From assembly GCF_026072635.1 (NCBI RefSeq), contig NZ_AP023081.1, positions 1,386,501-1,450,500 of the forward strand: a stretch of 64,000 nucleotides of DNA, read 5' to 3'. Below are positions 45,432 to 53,168 of the stretch, one piece after another. The stretch is from Pseudomonas solani (lineage in GTDB: Bacteria > Pseudomonadota > Gammaproteobacteria > Pseudomonadales > Pseudomonadaceae). The notes under the pieces are model-generated. The model was not told where the DNA came from. It searched no databases and was given only the letters and a program-made list of their open reading frames with translations. The position numbers and the translations under genes were made by a program. Every line of letters begins with the position of its first letter. The first letter of the stretch is position 1.

Positions 45432-45654
45432 GCCCAACCGCCCGGTGCCTCCGCCCCTCCCGCCTCACCCGGGGGTGGGCGGAGCGATGCGCCACCCCTC
45501 TCCTGCACCATGCCTCTCTCCCGGGCGCGCCACGAACGGAACCGCAACACGCCGTCACGATCCACATGGAAGCAGTCGCGGGCTTGCACGAAATCTTCTT
45601 GCCGGCCGCTCTGGCTTGCGCTTGGATAGTGATTCCGGCAGAGGAGATATGACC
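45432..45654. other. Gene-free stretch between two DUF4136 genes
   Basis: No gene or clear terminator was seen in these 223 bases. The second gene probably has its own promoter here because the gap is long, but no confident boxes were found. Confidence 0.35.
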
Positions 45655-46215
45655 ATGTTCCGCCGTCTGTTCATCGCTTCCACCCTCCTGCTCCTGGCCG
45701 CCTGCCAGAGCTACGAGATCAACCGCGATTTCGACCGCAACCGCGACTTCGCCGCCTACCGCAGCTGGAGCTGGAAGGAGCCGGCGCTGCAGTACAGCCC
45801 CGACGACCCGCGCATCAAGAGCGACCTCACCGAACAACGCATCCGCGAGGCCGTGGGCCAGCAGCTCGACCAGCGTGGCCTGCGCCCCGCCGCCAATGGC
45901 GCCGCCAGCGACCTCAAGGTGCAGAGCTGGCTGATCGTCGACGATCGCCAGCAGCAGGTCACCACCGGCTACGGCGGCTACTGGGGCGGTTACTGGGGCA
46001 ACTACTGGGGCGGCCCAGCCATGACCGAGACCCGCACCTACGACTACAAGGTCGCCACCATCCAGATCGACCTCTACGACGGCAAGGACGGCAAGCTCGT
46101 CTGGCGCGGCAGTGCCGGGCAGATCATGCGCACCGACCCGCCGACCCCGGCCGAGCGCGAGGCCGCCATCCGCGAGACCGTCGCCAAGGTCCTCGCCCAA
46201 TACCCACCGCACTGA
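45655..46215 (+). CDS. DUF4136 lipoprotein with GYW-rich insert
   Basis: This 186-residue lipoprotein has lipobox LLAAC (C17) and is related to the product of 44820: 'NRDFAAYRSWSWKEPALQY', 'VGQQLDQRGLRPA', 'IQIDLYDGKDGKLVWRGSAG' and an 'AKVLAQYPPH' end. In the middle it carries an aromatic repeat G-G-Y-W (YGGYWGGYWGNYWGG), absent in its paralogue. ATG 45655 is preferred over ATG 45649 because GAGGAG would then be eight rather than two bases away. Envelope function unknown. Confidence 0.85.
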   Translation: MFRRLFIASTLLLLAACQSYEINRDFDRNRDFAAYRSWSWKEPALQYSPDDPRIKSDLTEQRIREAVGQQLDQRGLRPAANGAASDLKVQSWLIVDDRQQQVTTGYGGYWGGYWGNYWGGPAMTETRTYDYKVATIQIDLYDGKDGKLVWRGSAGQIMRTDPPTPAEREAAIRETVAKVLAQYPPH

Positions 46216-46225
46216 CCGAGCATCG

Positions 46226-46729
46226 ATGAGCGCATTCGACACCGTACTCAGCCACCGTCCCGCCCAAGCCGCCGACCTCGACGAGGTCGTCGGCTTCCCC
46301 CAGGACCGCGACGAACTGTTCTTCTGCTACCCCAAGGGCATCTGGCCGCTCACCGTCGGCCAGCTCGCCGCGGTGATGGCCGAGCGCCGCGACAACACCG
46401 TGGTGCTGCTGGACGGCCGCGTCGCCGGCTTCGCCAACTTCTACCAGTGGCAGCACAACGACTTCTGCGCCCTGGGCAACCTGATGGTCGCCCCCTGGGC
46501 CCGTGGCCATGGCGTCGCCCAATACCTGGTGGGCGTCATGGAAAACCTCGCCCGCGAGCACTACCACGCCACCCGCCTGCGCATCTCCTGCTTCAACGCC
46601 AACGCCGCCGGGCTGCTGCTCTACACCCGCCTCGGCTACCAACTCAACGGCATCGCCGAACGCCAGGCCCCGGACGGCCAGCGCGTGGCCCTGGTGCTGA
46701 TGGACCGTGCACTCACCCCAGGCGACTGA
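46226..46729 (+). CDS. GNAT-family acetyltransferase
   Basis: This 167-residue N-acetyltransferase has 'LGNLMVAPWARGHGVAQYL', the acetyl-CoA pyrophosphate-binding motif A (R/Q-x-x-G-x-A/G pattern), and 'CFNANAAGLLLYTRLGYQ' as motif B. The N-terminal 'RPAQAADLDEVVGF' strand is usual. The substrate is unknown. It begins ten bases after the DUF4136 stop and is followed 20 bases later by the GrpB gene, suggesting a small operon. Confidence 0.87.
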   Translation: MSAFDTVLSHRPAQAADLDEVVGFPQDRDELFFCYPKGIWPLTVGQLAAVMAERRDNTVVLLDGRVAGFANFYQWQHNDFCALGNLMVAPWARGHGVAQYLVGVMENLAREHYHATRLRISCFNANAAGLLLYTRLGYQLNGIAERQAPDGQRVALVLMDRALTPGD

Positions 46730-46749
46730 CCGCCAGACGAGGAACAGGG

Positions 46750-47370
46750 ATGACCCCGCAAACCGATGAACCCACCTTCGACGGCACCCGCTGGAGCAAC
46801 GCCGACAGCGACCGCATCGAGGTGGTCGACCCGAACCCCGACTGGCCCCAGCGCTACCGCGAGGAGGCCGCCGCCATCAGCGACGCCCTGGGCATCCGCG
46901 GCCTGCGCCTGGAGCACTACGGCAGCACCTCGGTGCCCGGCCTCGCCGCCAAACCCATCATCGATATTCTCCTGCTGCCCCCGCCCGAGTACGACTGGCA
47001 ACGCCTGGTCGCCCCGCTGGAAGCCCTCGGCTACCAGTTCTGGCGCGACAACCCGGCCACCGACCGCATGTTCTTCGTCAAGGGCATGCCACCCAATGGC
47101 ACAGGCCGCACCCACCACGTGCACGTGATGACCCAGGCCAACGCCGTGCGTCACCTGCTGTTCCGCGACCACCTGCGCGCCCACCCCGAGGACGCCGCCG
47201 AATACGCCCGGGTCAAACGCCAGCTCGCCGAGCGCTACCCCACCGACCGCGACGCCTACACCGCCGGCAAGGACGAGGTGGTCGGCGCCATCCTCGGCCG
47301 CGCCACGGCGGCCATGCATGAAGCGGGCGGGATACAGGGTGGCGATGAAGGCGGCCCGGTGAAGGGCTGA
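46750..47370 (+). CDS. GrpB-family (UPF0157) nucleotidyltransferase-like protein
   Basis: This 206-residue GrpB-like protein has 'VVDPNPDWPQRYREEAAAI', 'LEHYGSTSVPGLAAKPIIDI' (the nucleotidyltransferase-like core) and 'THHVHVMTQANAVRHLLFRD'. All family marks are present. Some relatives are fused to dephospho-CoA kinase; the biochemical role of the free form is unclear. The start ATG 46750 has GAGGAACAG upstream. Confidence 0.88.
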   Translation: MTPQTDEPTFDGTRWSNADSDRIEVVDPNPDWPQRYREEAAAISDALGIRGLRLEHYGSTSVPGLAAKPIIDILLLPPPEYDWQRLVAPLEALGYQFWRDNPATDRMFFVKGMPPNGTGRTHHVHVMTQANAVRHLLFRDHLRAHPEDAAEYARVKRQLAERYPTDRDAYTAGKDEVVGAILGRATAAMHEAGGIQGGDEGGPVKG

Positions 47371-47398
47371 GTACCACAACACAAAGGACGTGAAGAAC

Positions 47399-47998
47399 AT
47401 GAAACCGTACTGGATAGTGCTGGCAGCGCTCCCGCTGTCAGGCTGCCCCGCCTATGGGGTCTACGACCGCACCGCTGAACAACCTGTGCTCACCAGCACC
47501 TGTTACGCGGTGAAGCTGCCTTCGTTTCTGTTCGAGGCCCGTTGCGCCGACCTGAAGGCAGGCGGGCTTGGAGGGCGTGAATTCTGCCCCGGCATCCAGG
47601 CGTTCAATCCTCCACCCCGTATCTACTCCAGCGGCTTCATAGCCCCCTTTGCGTTTCCCAAGTCCTGGGCCGACTACCTGAGCGATAGGGAGAAATGGGA
47701 TCAGCGGCTTCTGGAAAAGCCGCTGTTCGAAAAACAGTGGACGCTGATCGCTCCGATAGACCCGGGCACCCAGATGAAGATTTCAGGCCTCTACGACTAT
47801 CCCAAGGGTGAAACCGGCCACGTCTCCATCGTTCGCGCACTGATAACCAGCGGTCCCCATGCAGGCACCAGCGTCGAGCTGACGAGCCCGGGCGACTTCA
47901 AAAGTTTGGGCCCTGCGTGGACAACCGTTCCCGACATTGGCAAATCCAACGTGGAGGTCGTGAACACCTACCTGGAGCCCTGCGAGACCCGGCCATAG
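47399..47998 (+). CDS. Lipoprotein of unknown function
   Basis: This 199-residue protein starts with a lipoprotein signal and lipobox LPLSGC (C16). The mature protein has several cysteines (TCYAVKL, ARCADLKAGG, EFCPGIQAF, EPCETRP) suggesting disulfides, and no family I recognise. ATG 47399 lies ten bases after AAGGA and gives a clean signal peptide. It stands alone between the GrpB gene and a REP-like hairpin. Base use is more relaxed than in neighbouring core genes. Confidence 0.7.
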   Translation: MKPYWIVLAALPLSGCPAYGVYDRTAEQPVLTSTCYAVKLPSFLFEARCADLKAGGLGGREFCPGIQAFNPPPRIYSSGFIAPFAFPKSWADYLSDREKWDQRLLEKPLFEKQWTLIAPIDPGTQMKISGLYDYPKGETGHVSIVRALITSGPHAGTSVELTSPGDFKSLGPAWTTVPDIGKSNVEVVNTYLEPCETRP

Positions 47999-48002
47999 CG
48001 CC

Positions 48003-48026
48003 GTAGCCCGGGCTTCAGCCCGGGAC
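48003..48026. repeat. REP-like hairpin (CCCGGGCT type)
   Basis: GTAGCCCGGGCT TCA GCCCGGGAC is the reverse of the copy at 22185-22208 and starts five bases after a stop codon. Confidence 0.7.
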
Positions 48027-48117
48027 GCTCCGCAAAGGTGAACCACGCCCGGCCACCCCCCGCCCTGCTTCACGTATGATCCGGCGCCCCGGAAACCGCG
48101 CATGCAGGCTCTTCGCA

Positions 48118-48432
48118 ATGCTGGAATGGAACACCCTCAGCCTCAGGCAGCGGGCCTCGGTCATCTGCCTTCTCGGTTTCGTACTGGCCTATGTGCAGAT
48201 CACCCTGCCCTTCATCCTCGCCCTCACCGATGTAGCGGCGATGCTGCAGAGCCTCTGCGAGCTGCTGGGCTGCATCGCCCTGTTCAGCGCCCTCGCCTTC
48301 GACCCGATGATCGCCAGGGGGCAGCTGCTGCAACTGCGCCCCAGCCGCATGCCGCCCTTCTGCAAAGGCCTGTGGATAACCGTCATCCTAATGTTCGGGC
48401 TGGGCAACTTCGTCCGGATCATCGGCAACTGA
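48118..48432 (+). CDS. Small inner-membrane protein of unknown function
   Basis: This 104-residue protein has three hydrophobic stretches ('SVICLLGFVLAYVQITL', 'LCELLGCIALFSALAF', 'WITVILMFGLGNFVRII'). No family was recognised. ATG 48118 (MLEWNTL) is preferred because an earlier ATG at 48076 adds an arginine-rich stretch with no ribosome site; neither has a strong one. It stands alone before the ParDE operon. Confidence 0.55.
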   Translation: MLEWNTLSLRQRASVICLLGFVLAYVQITLPFILALTDVAAMLQSLCELLGCIALFSALAFDPMIARGQLLQLRPSRMPPFCKGLWITVILMFGLGNFVRIIGN

Positions 48433-48477
48433 TGCCTGGCTAGCAGATACATCGGGAAGCCCCGCTGCTAAGCTTCA

Positions 48478-48494
48478 TTGGCAAAATTTGCCAA
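48478..48494. promoter_or_regulatory. Palindromic operator upstream of parDE
   Basis: TTGGCAAAATTTGCCAA is a perfect 17-base palindrome ending 14 bases before the antitoxin ATG and adjoining the AAGGAG ribosome site. ParD-type antitoxins and ParDE complexes repress their own promoters at such sites. Confidence 0.6.
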
Positions 48495-48508
48495 CAAGGA
48501 GCGCTCGA

Positions 48509-48745
48509 ATGAGCACCATGAATATCTCCCTGCCCGAGGCGCTCAAGAACTTCGTCGATGAGCAGGTCAGCCAACGCGGCTACGGCACCAGCAGCGAATA
48601 TGTGCGCGAGCTGATCCGCAAGGACCAGGACCGCCAGCTCCTGCGTGGTCTGCTACTGGAAGGCGCCACTTCCGCACCTGAAGCCCCGACTGACGAGCAT
48701 TACTTCGAGGCGCTGCGCAACCGGGTGCGCAACGGCCAGGCATGA
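48509..48745 (+). CDS. parD: ParD-family antitoxin (ribbon-helix-helix)
   Basis: This 78-residue antitoxin has an N-terminal RHH domain 'MNISLPEALKNFVDEQVSQR', then 'GYGTSSEYVRELIRKDQDR', the ParD/CopG signature, and a C-terminal acidic tail that would wrap the toxin. AAGGAG lies seven bases before ATG 48509. It overlaps the toxin gene by four bases. It represses the operon and neutralises the ParE-like toxin. Confidence 0.92.
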   Translation: MSTMNISLPEALKNFVDEQVSQRGYGTSSEYVRELIRKDQDRQLLRGLLLEGATSAPEAPTDEHYFEALRNRVRNGQA

Positions 48746-49080
48746 AGGCCAGGACGGTCGTTCCACGGGCGCGAGCCAGTCAGGACGTCGACGACATCAT
48801 TCGCTACTACCTGGGTGAAGACGCCGAGCAGGCGGCACTTGGCTTCATCGACACACTCGAACGCGCCTACAGGCACATCGCTCGTCACCCCGAATCCGGC
48901 TCGTCACGCCACGCACACGAGCTCGACCTGCCCGGACTACGCACCTGGGCGCTGAAGCACTTCCCCTATCTGATCTTCTACATCGAGCGCGAAGACAGCA
49001 TCGATGTGTGGCGAGTGCTGCATGAAGCGCGGGATATCCCGCAGTGGATGCAGGACAGCACGCCATCTGACATCGACTGA
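48742..49080 (+). CDS. parE: ParE/RelE-superfamily toxin
   Basis: This 112-residue toxin has 'ASQDVDDIIRYYLGEDAEQA', 'RHIARHPESGSSRH' and the C-terminal strand 'HFPYLIFYIEREDSIDVWRVLHEARDI' (read as two parts), the ParE pattern. ParE proteins poison DNA gyrase, while RelE relatives cut mRNA; the sequence pattern favours ParE. ATG 48742 overlaps the antitoxin stop (ATGA), ensuring coupled synthesis. The frame is complete. Confidence 0.9.
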   Translation: MKARTVVPRARASQDVDDIIRYYLGEDAEQAALGFIDTLERAYRHIARHPESGSSRHAHELDLPGLRTWALKHFPYLIFYIEREDSIDVWRVLHEARDIPQWMQDSTPSDID

Positions 49081-49119
49081 CCAGCGTCGAAGCACGGGCT
49101 ACAGCGCCATGCCACCCGA

Positions 49120-49662
49120 CTAGATCGCGGCCAGTGCCGCGACCCGCGATGCCAGGTAGGCATTCCAGGGCACCTTCTGGAAGTTGGTCCTGGGGCTCCC
49201 GCCACCTCCGCCATGGTTGACGAAGTTGTTGCTCGGCGCCCAGTACTGGTAGATGTCGCCGCTGGCGAATTCATAGGGGAAGGCCACTTCCTGGGCGTTG
49301 CCGAGGGTGCCGCCGCGGCTCCAGTAGGTGGTGCCGATCGGTACCAGGAATACGTAGCAATGACCGTTGAAGCCCCACAGCTGGCCGACCGCCGGGGACT
49401 TGGAGGCATTGGCGGGCAGGCCGGCGCCAGCGCAGACCGGGAAGGTGAAGATCATCCGCCCGCCGGCGATGGCCGCGTCGTTTTCATCGACCAGGTACTC
49501 GGTGGAGTGGTCCGGGGAGATTCCGCCCCGGTGAACCTCGGAAGGGGTCAGCGCGGTGCCGTGCACGAAGTAGCGGGCGGCGCCGGTCAGGCCCTGCTGC
49601 CAGCCGTTCTTCTGTTGGCGGATCAGGTTGCCCCGGGCGCCGGCATAGAGATAGGGAGTCAT
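49120..49662 (-). CDS. Putative ADP-ribosyltransferase-fold protein
   Basis: This 180-residue protein has no signal peptide or membrane segment. The order of features recalls cholera-toxin-like ADP-ribosyltransferases. 'RYFVHGTALTPSEVHRGGIS' (30-49) resembles the N-terminal Tyr-Arg-x-Asp...Pro-x-Glu-(Ile/Val)...Gly-Gly block. 'HCYVFLVPIG' with 'NAQEVAFPYEF' (122-132) and 'DIYQYW' resembles the strand carrying the catalytic Glu and the region after it. The Glu of QEV is kept, but the first Glu of ExE is Ala and the Arg placement is shifted, so activity is uncertain. A glycine run and C-terminal tail follow. ATG 49662 has AAGGA 11 bases before. Confidence 0.45.
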   Translation of the reverse strand: MTPYLYAGARGNLIRQQKNGWQQGLTGAARYFVHGTALTPSEVHRGGISPDHSTEYLVDENDAAIAGGRMIFTFPVCAGAGLPANASKSPAVGQLWGFNGHCYVFLVPIGTTYWSRGGTLGNAQEVAFPYEFASGDIYQYWAPSNNFVNHGGGGGSPRTNFQKVPWNAYLASRVAALAAI

Positions 49663-49969
49663 CGCGTGTCACATCCTTTTGCTGGGGGTTGATCACCCAC
49701 TCGCAAGATTGCCCTGCAACGTCCACTCAAGACGCCCCGGTCCGGGCTCACGACGATACGGCGGTGCAAAGTTCTGCCAGTGCCAACGGCCCGACAGGGC
49801 CTGCAGGAAAAGATAGGCCGCACAGCGCGGGGTGTCGCCCGCCGCTGCGCTTAGCCGACGGGCGTGAAGCGCCTTGACCGAAATGCCCGGCGATGCCGTC
49901 AGCCGGGCCGTTCACCGCGCCTGCGCATCTTTCTATGGTGAGGGTCCGCCCCCTCCTCGACGGCCCCCC
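49663..49969. other. Gene-free stretch upstream of fadH
   Basis: These 307 bases separate the divergent ART-like gene and fadH. They contain GC-rich inverted segments (such as GGCCCGACAGGGCC) but no gene, RNA or confident promoter was recognised. Confidence 0.4.
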
Positions 49970-50040
49970 ATGCACAGCCCATCGCCCTACCCGCATCTGC
50001 TGTCCCCCTCGACCTCGGCTTCGTCCAGCTGCGCAACCGC
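49970..50040 (+). other. 5' end of fadH in a shifted frame
   Basis: ATG 49970 reads MHSPSPYPHLLSP and then leaves the FadH frame at a run of five C (50004-50008). With six C the next residues are LDLGFVQLRNRVVMGSMHTG, the normal FadH N-terminus, which joins the frame annotated from 50041. It is either a lesion or a homopolymer miscall. Confidence 0.75.
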
Positions 50041-51984
50041 GTGGTGATGGGCTCGATGCACACCGGGCTGGAAGATCGCCTGTGGGACTTCGGCAAGCTC
50101 GCCGCCTACTACCGCGAGCGCGCCCGGGGCGGCGTGGGGCTGATCATCACCGGCGGTTTCGCACCCAACCGCGAGGGCTGGCTGCTGCCCCTGGGCAGCA
50201 GCCTCACCGGCGGCATGGAAGTGCCCGCGCACCGGCGCCTGACCCAGGCGGTGCACGCGGAAGGTGGGCGCATCCTGCTGCAGATCCTCCATGCCGGGCG
50301 CTACGGCTATCACCCGCTGGTGGTCTCCGCCTCGCCGGTCAAATCCCCCATCAGCTGGTTCGCCCCGAGGGAGCTGAGCGAGCGCGGCATCGAGAAGACC
50401 ATCCGCGCCTTCGTGCGCTGCGCGCGCCTGGCCAAGGCGGCGGCCTATGACGGCGTCGAGGTGATGGGCAGCGAGGGCTACCTGCTCAACCAGTTCCTCT
50501 GCCCGCGCACCAACCAGCGCCGCGACCGCTGGGGCGGCAGCCTGGAGAACCGCATGCGCCTGGCGCTGGAGATCGTCCGGCGCATCCGCCGCATGGCCGG
50601 CGAGCGCTTCATCCTCTGCTACCGCCTGTCGCTGCTGGACCTGGTGGAAGGCGGCAACACCTGGGAGGAGGTGCGCGAGATCGCCCTCGCCCTGCAGGAC
50701 GCCGGCCTCACCCTGCTCAACACCGGCATCGGCTGGCACGAGTCGCGGGTGCCGACCATCGTCACCTCGGTGCCCCGTGGCGCCTTCGTCGAAGTCACCG
50801 CGCGGCTGCGCAAGGAGCTGCGCATCCCGCTGATCGCCAGCAACCGCATCAACACCCCGGAGCTGGCCGAGGCCATCGTCGCAAGCGGCCAGGCGGACCT
50901 GGTGTCCATGGCCCGCCCGCTGCTGGCCGACCCGCAGTTCGTGACCAAGGCCGCCGCCGGCAAGGGCGACGAGATCAACACCTGCATCGCCTGCAACCAG
51001 GCCTGCCTCGACCATGCCTTCGCCAACCGCCGCGCCAGTTGCCTGGTCAACCCGCGCGCCGTGCACGAAACCGAGCTGCGCTACTCCCGCGCCCGCCAGC
51101 ACAAGCGCATCGCCGTGGTCGGTGCCGGCCCGGCCGGGCTCTCCGCCGCCTGCGTGGCCGCCGAGCGCGGGCACCGGGTCACCCTGTTCGAGGCCGCCGA
51201 CTGCATAGGCGGGCAGTTCAACCTGGCCCGGCGCATTCCCGGCAAGGAGGAATTCGACGAGACCCTGCGCTACTTCCGCGTGCGCCTGCAGCGCCTGGGG
51301 GTGGAGCTGGTGCTGGGCCGGCGCATCGCCCCCGGCGAACTCAGCGGCCACTACGACGACGTGATAGTCGCCACCGGTGTGCGCCCGCGCCTGCCGGCCA
51401 TCGACGGCATCCACCATGCCAAGGTGCTCAGCTACCTGCAGGTGCTGCAGGGCGCCCCGGTGGGCCCCCGGGTGGCGCTGATCGGTGCGGGCGGCATCGG
51501 CTTCGACCTCGCTGCCTTCCTGCTCCACGACCAGGCGCCGGGCGCGGAACAATGGCTGGCGGACTGGGGCATCGACCTGGCCGCCACCACCCCCGGCGGC
51601 CTGGTACCTGCCGAACCGGCACGGCCGCAGCGGGAAATCTGGCTGCTGCAACGCAAGCCCGGCGCACTGGGCAGCGGCCTGGGCAAGACCAGCGGCTGGG
51701 TGCACCGCGCCCACCTGGCGCGCAACGGCGTGCGGATGATGGGCGGGGTCAGCTACCAACGCATCGACAACGACGGCCTGCACATCGAAGTGGATGGTAA
51801 GGAACAGGTGCTGCCGGTGGACAACGTGGTCATCTGCGCCGGCCAGGAGCCCCTGTGCGAGCTGCAACCGGTGCAGGGCTCCGACCACCTGCGCCTGCAC
51901 CTGATCGGCGGCGCCCGCCGTGCCGGCGAGTTGGATGCCAAGAGGGCGATCAGGGAAGGCGCGGAGCTGGCGGCGCGGCTCTAG
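50041..51984 (+). CDS. fadH: 2,4-dienoyl-CoA reductase FadH (NADPH), 5' end frameshifted
   Basis: This 647-codon frame contains nearly the whole of FadH. An OYE-like FMN barrel ('VVMGSMHTGLE', 'LQILHAGRYGY', 'YDGVEVMGSEGYLLNQF') is followed by a 4Fe-4S cluster region ('CIACNQACLD' then 'SCLVNP') and FAD/NADPH domains with 'RIAVVGAGPAGLSAACVAAE'. It reduces 2,4-dienoyl-CoA during oxidation of unsaturated fatty acids. The true N-terminus (about 24 more residues) lies upstream in another frame because of a one-base difference. GTG 50041 can only initiate a truncated barrel lacking the first strand. Confidence 0.88.
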   Translation: MVMGSMHTGLEDRLWDFGKLAAYYRERARGGVGLIITGGFAPNREGWLLPLGSSLTGGMEVPAHRRLTQAVHAEGGRILLQILHAGRYGYHPLVVSASPVKSPISWFAPRELSERGIEKTIRAFVRCARLAKAAAYDGVEVMGSEGYLLNQFLCPRTNQRRDRWGGSLENRMRLALEIVRRIRRMAGERFILCYRLSLLDLVEGGNTWEEVREIALALQDAGLTLLNTGIGWHESRVPTIVTSVPRGAFVEVTARLRKELRIPLIASNRINTPELAEAIVASGQADLVSMARPLLADPQFVTKAAAGKGDEINTCIACNQACLDHAFANRRASCLVNPRAVHETELRYSRARQHKRIAVVGAGPAGLSAACVAAERGHRVTLFEAADCIGGQFNLARRIPGKEEFDETLRYFRVRLQRLGVELVLGRRIAPGELSGHYDDVIVATGVRPRLPAIDGIHHAKVLSYLQVLQGAPVGPRVALIGAGGIGFDLAAFLLHDQAPGAEQWLADWGIDLAATTPGGLVPAEPARPQREIWLLQRKPGALGSGLGKTSGWVHRAHLARNGVRMMGGVSYQRIDNDGLHIEVDGKEQVLPVDNVVICAGQEPLCELQPVQGSDHLRLHLIGGARRAGELDAKRAIREGAELAARL

Positions 51985-52003
51985 GGGCAGCCTGCCACTC
52001 CGC

Positions 52004-52163
52004 TCGATGGGTTTCGCTGCGCTCTACGCCATCCTACGAAAGCCGCCACCGCACGTACCCGGACCGTAGGTCGGGTGCAACCCGGCGGTTTTATTCGCGG
52101 ATGAATCCGCTCCCACAAGAGCCCGCTGCCAACAGCCATGTAGTCCGGGCTTCAGCCCGGGAC
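52004..52163. repeat. Intergenic repeats after fadH
   Basis: ATGGGTTTCGCTGCGCTC with CATCCTACG (52006-52038) is a copy of the dispersed GGGTTTCGC/CATCCTACG motif. GCGGATGAATCCGCTCCCAC (52095-52114) and the CCCGGGCT-type hairpin (52140-52163) follow. None is coding. Confidence 0.65.
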
Positions 52164-52171
52164 GCGCAGGC

Positions 52172-53071
52172 TCACAGGTCCCAGTCGGGGTTGTCCTGCA
52201 GGCGTTCGGCCAGGTGGTCGAGCAGCAGGCGCAGGGCGGTGGGCATCTGCCGGCGGGTGCCGTAGAGGGCGTAGATGCCCAGCTCCTGGGGCTCGTAGCC
52301 GGGCAGCAGGTGCACCAGGGCGCCGGAGCGCAGCTGCGCGGCCACCGAGTAGCGCGGCTGCAGGCTGATGCCCTGGTCGGCGAGTGTGGCTTCCAGCAGC
52401 ACCATGGATTCGTTGGCACTGAGGCTGCCGTCCACCGACACCGCGCAAGGTTCGCCGTCGCGGAAGAAGGCCCAGAGGCTGCGACCGAAGAAGGAGTAGG
52501 TCAGGCAGTTGTGCCGGACCAGGTCCTCGGGGGTGCGCGGCATGCCGTGGCGGGCCAGGTAGGCCGGGGTGGCGCAGACCACCGAGCGGCAGGTGGCGAG
52601 CTTGCGTGCCACCAGGTTGGGGTCCAGCTGGTTGGTGATGCGCAGCGCCAGGTCGATGCGTTCCTCGATCAGGTTCACCGCCTGGCTGCTCACCAGCAGG
52701 TCGACGCTGACGCCGGGATAGGTCGTCTGGAAGCGGCCGATCTCGTGCACCAGCCAGGCCTGGGCGAAGGACTGGCTGCAGGTGATGCGCAGGCGCCCCT
52801 GCGGGGCCTCGCGGCTGTCCCGCCCCAGCCCCTGCATGGCCTCGGCCAGGGCACAGACCTCGCGGCATTGCGGCAGCATCCGCTCGCCGGTGCCGGTCAG
52901 GCTCAGGCGCCGGGTGCTGCGGTGCAGCAGGCGCGCACCGGCCCAGTCCTCCAGCGCGGCGAGATGGCGCGAAACCATCGCCCGGGACATTTCCAGGGCG
53001 TCGGCGGCGGCGGTCTGGCTGCCCCGCTCCACCACCTCGACGAAGACCCGCATGGCGGTTATCCGGTCCAT
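52172..53071 (-). CDS. LysR-family transcriptional regulator
   Basis: This 299-residue LTTR of the CrgA/DmlR branch has 'GSQTAAADALEMSRAMVSRH' as the helix-turn-helix and 'RIDLALRITNQLDPNLVARK' in the effector domain. The start ATG 53071 (MDRITAMRVF) is the family's usual beginning. It diverges from the MBL-fold gene at 53169 with about 97 bases between, so that gene is the probable target. Confidence 0.9.
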   Translation of the reverse strand: MDRITAMRVFVEVVERGSQTAAADALEMSRAMVSRHLAALEDWAGARLLHRSTRRLSLTGTGERMLPQCREVCALAEAMQGLGRDSREAPQGRLRITCSQSFAQAWLVHEIGRFQTTYPGVSVDLLVSSQAVNLIEERIDLALRITNQLDPNLVARKLATCRSVVCATPAYLARHGMPRTPEDLVRHNCLTYSFFGRSLWAFFRDGEPCAVSVDGSLSANESMVLLEATLADQGISLQPRYSVAAQLRSGALVHLLPGYEPQELGIYALYGTRRQMPTALRLLLDHLAERLQDNPDWDL

Positions 53072-53168
53072 GACACGCTCGGAATGTGCAACAAAGATGC
53101 GCGGATTATGGCGTTTTTAGCTGCACAACGAGCAACTATCCTGATGCCTTTCCATCGAGGACCCCATC

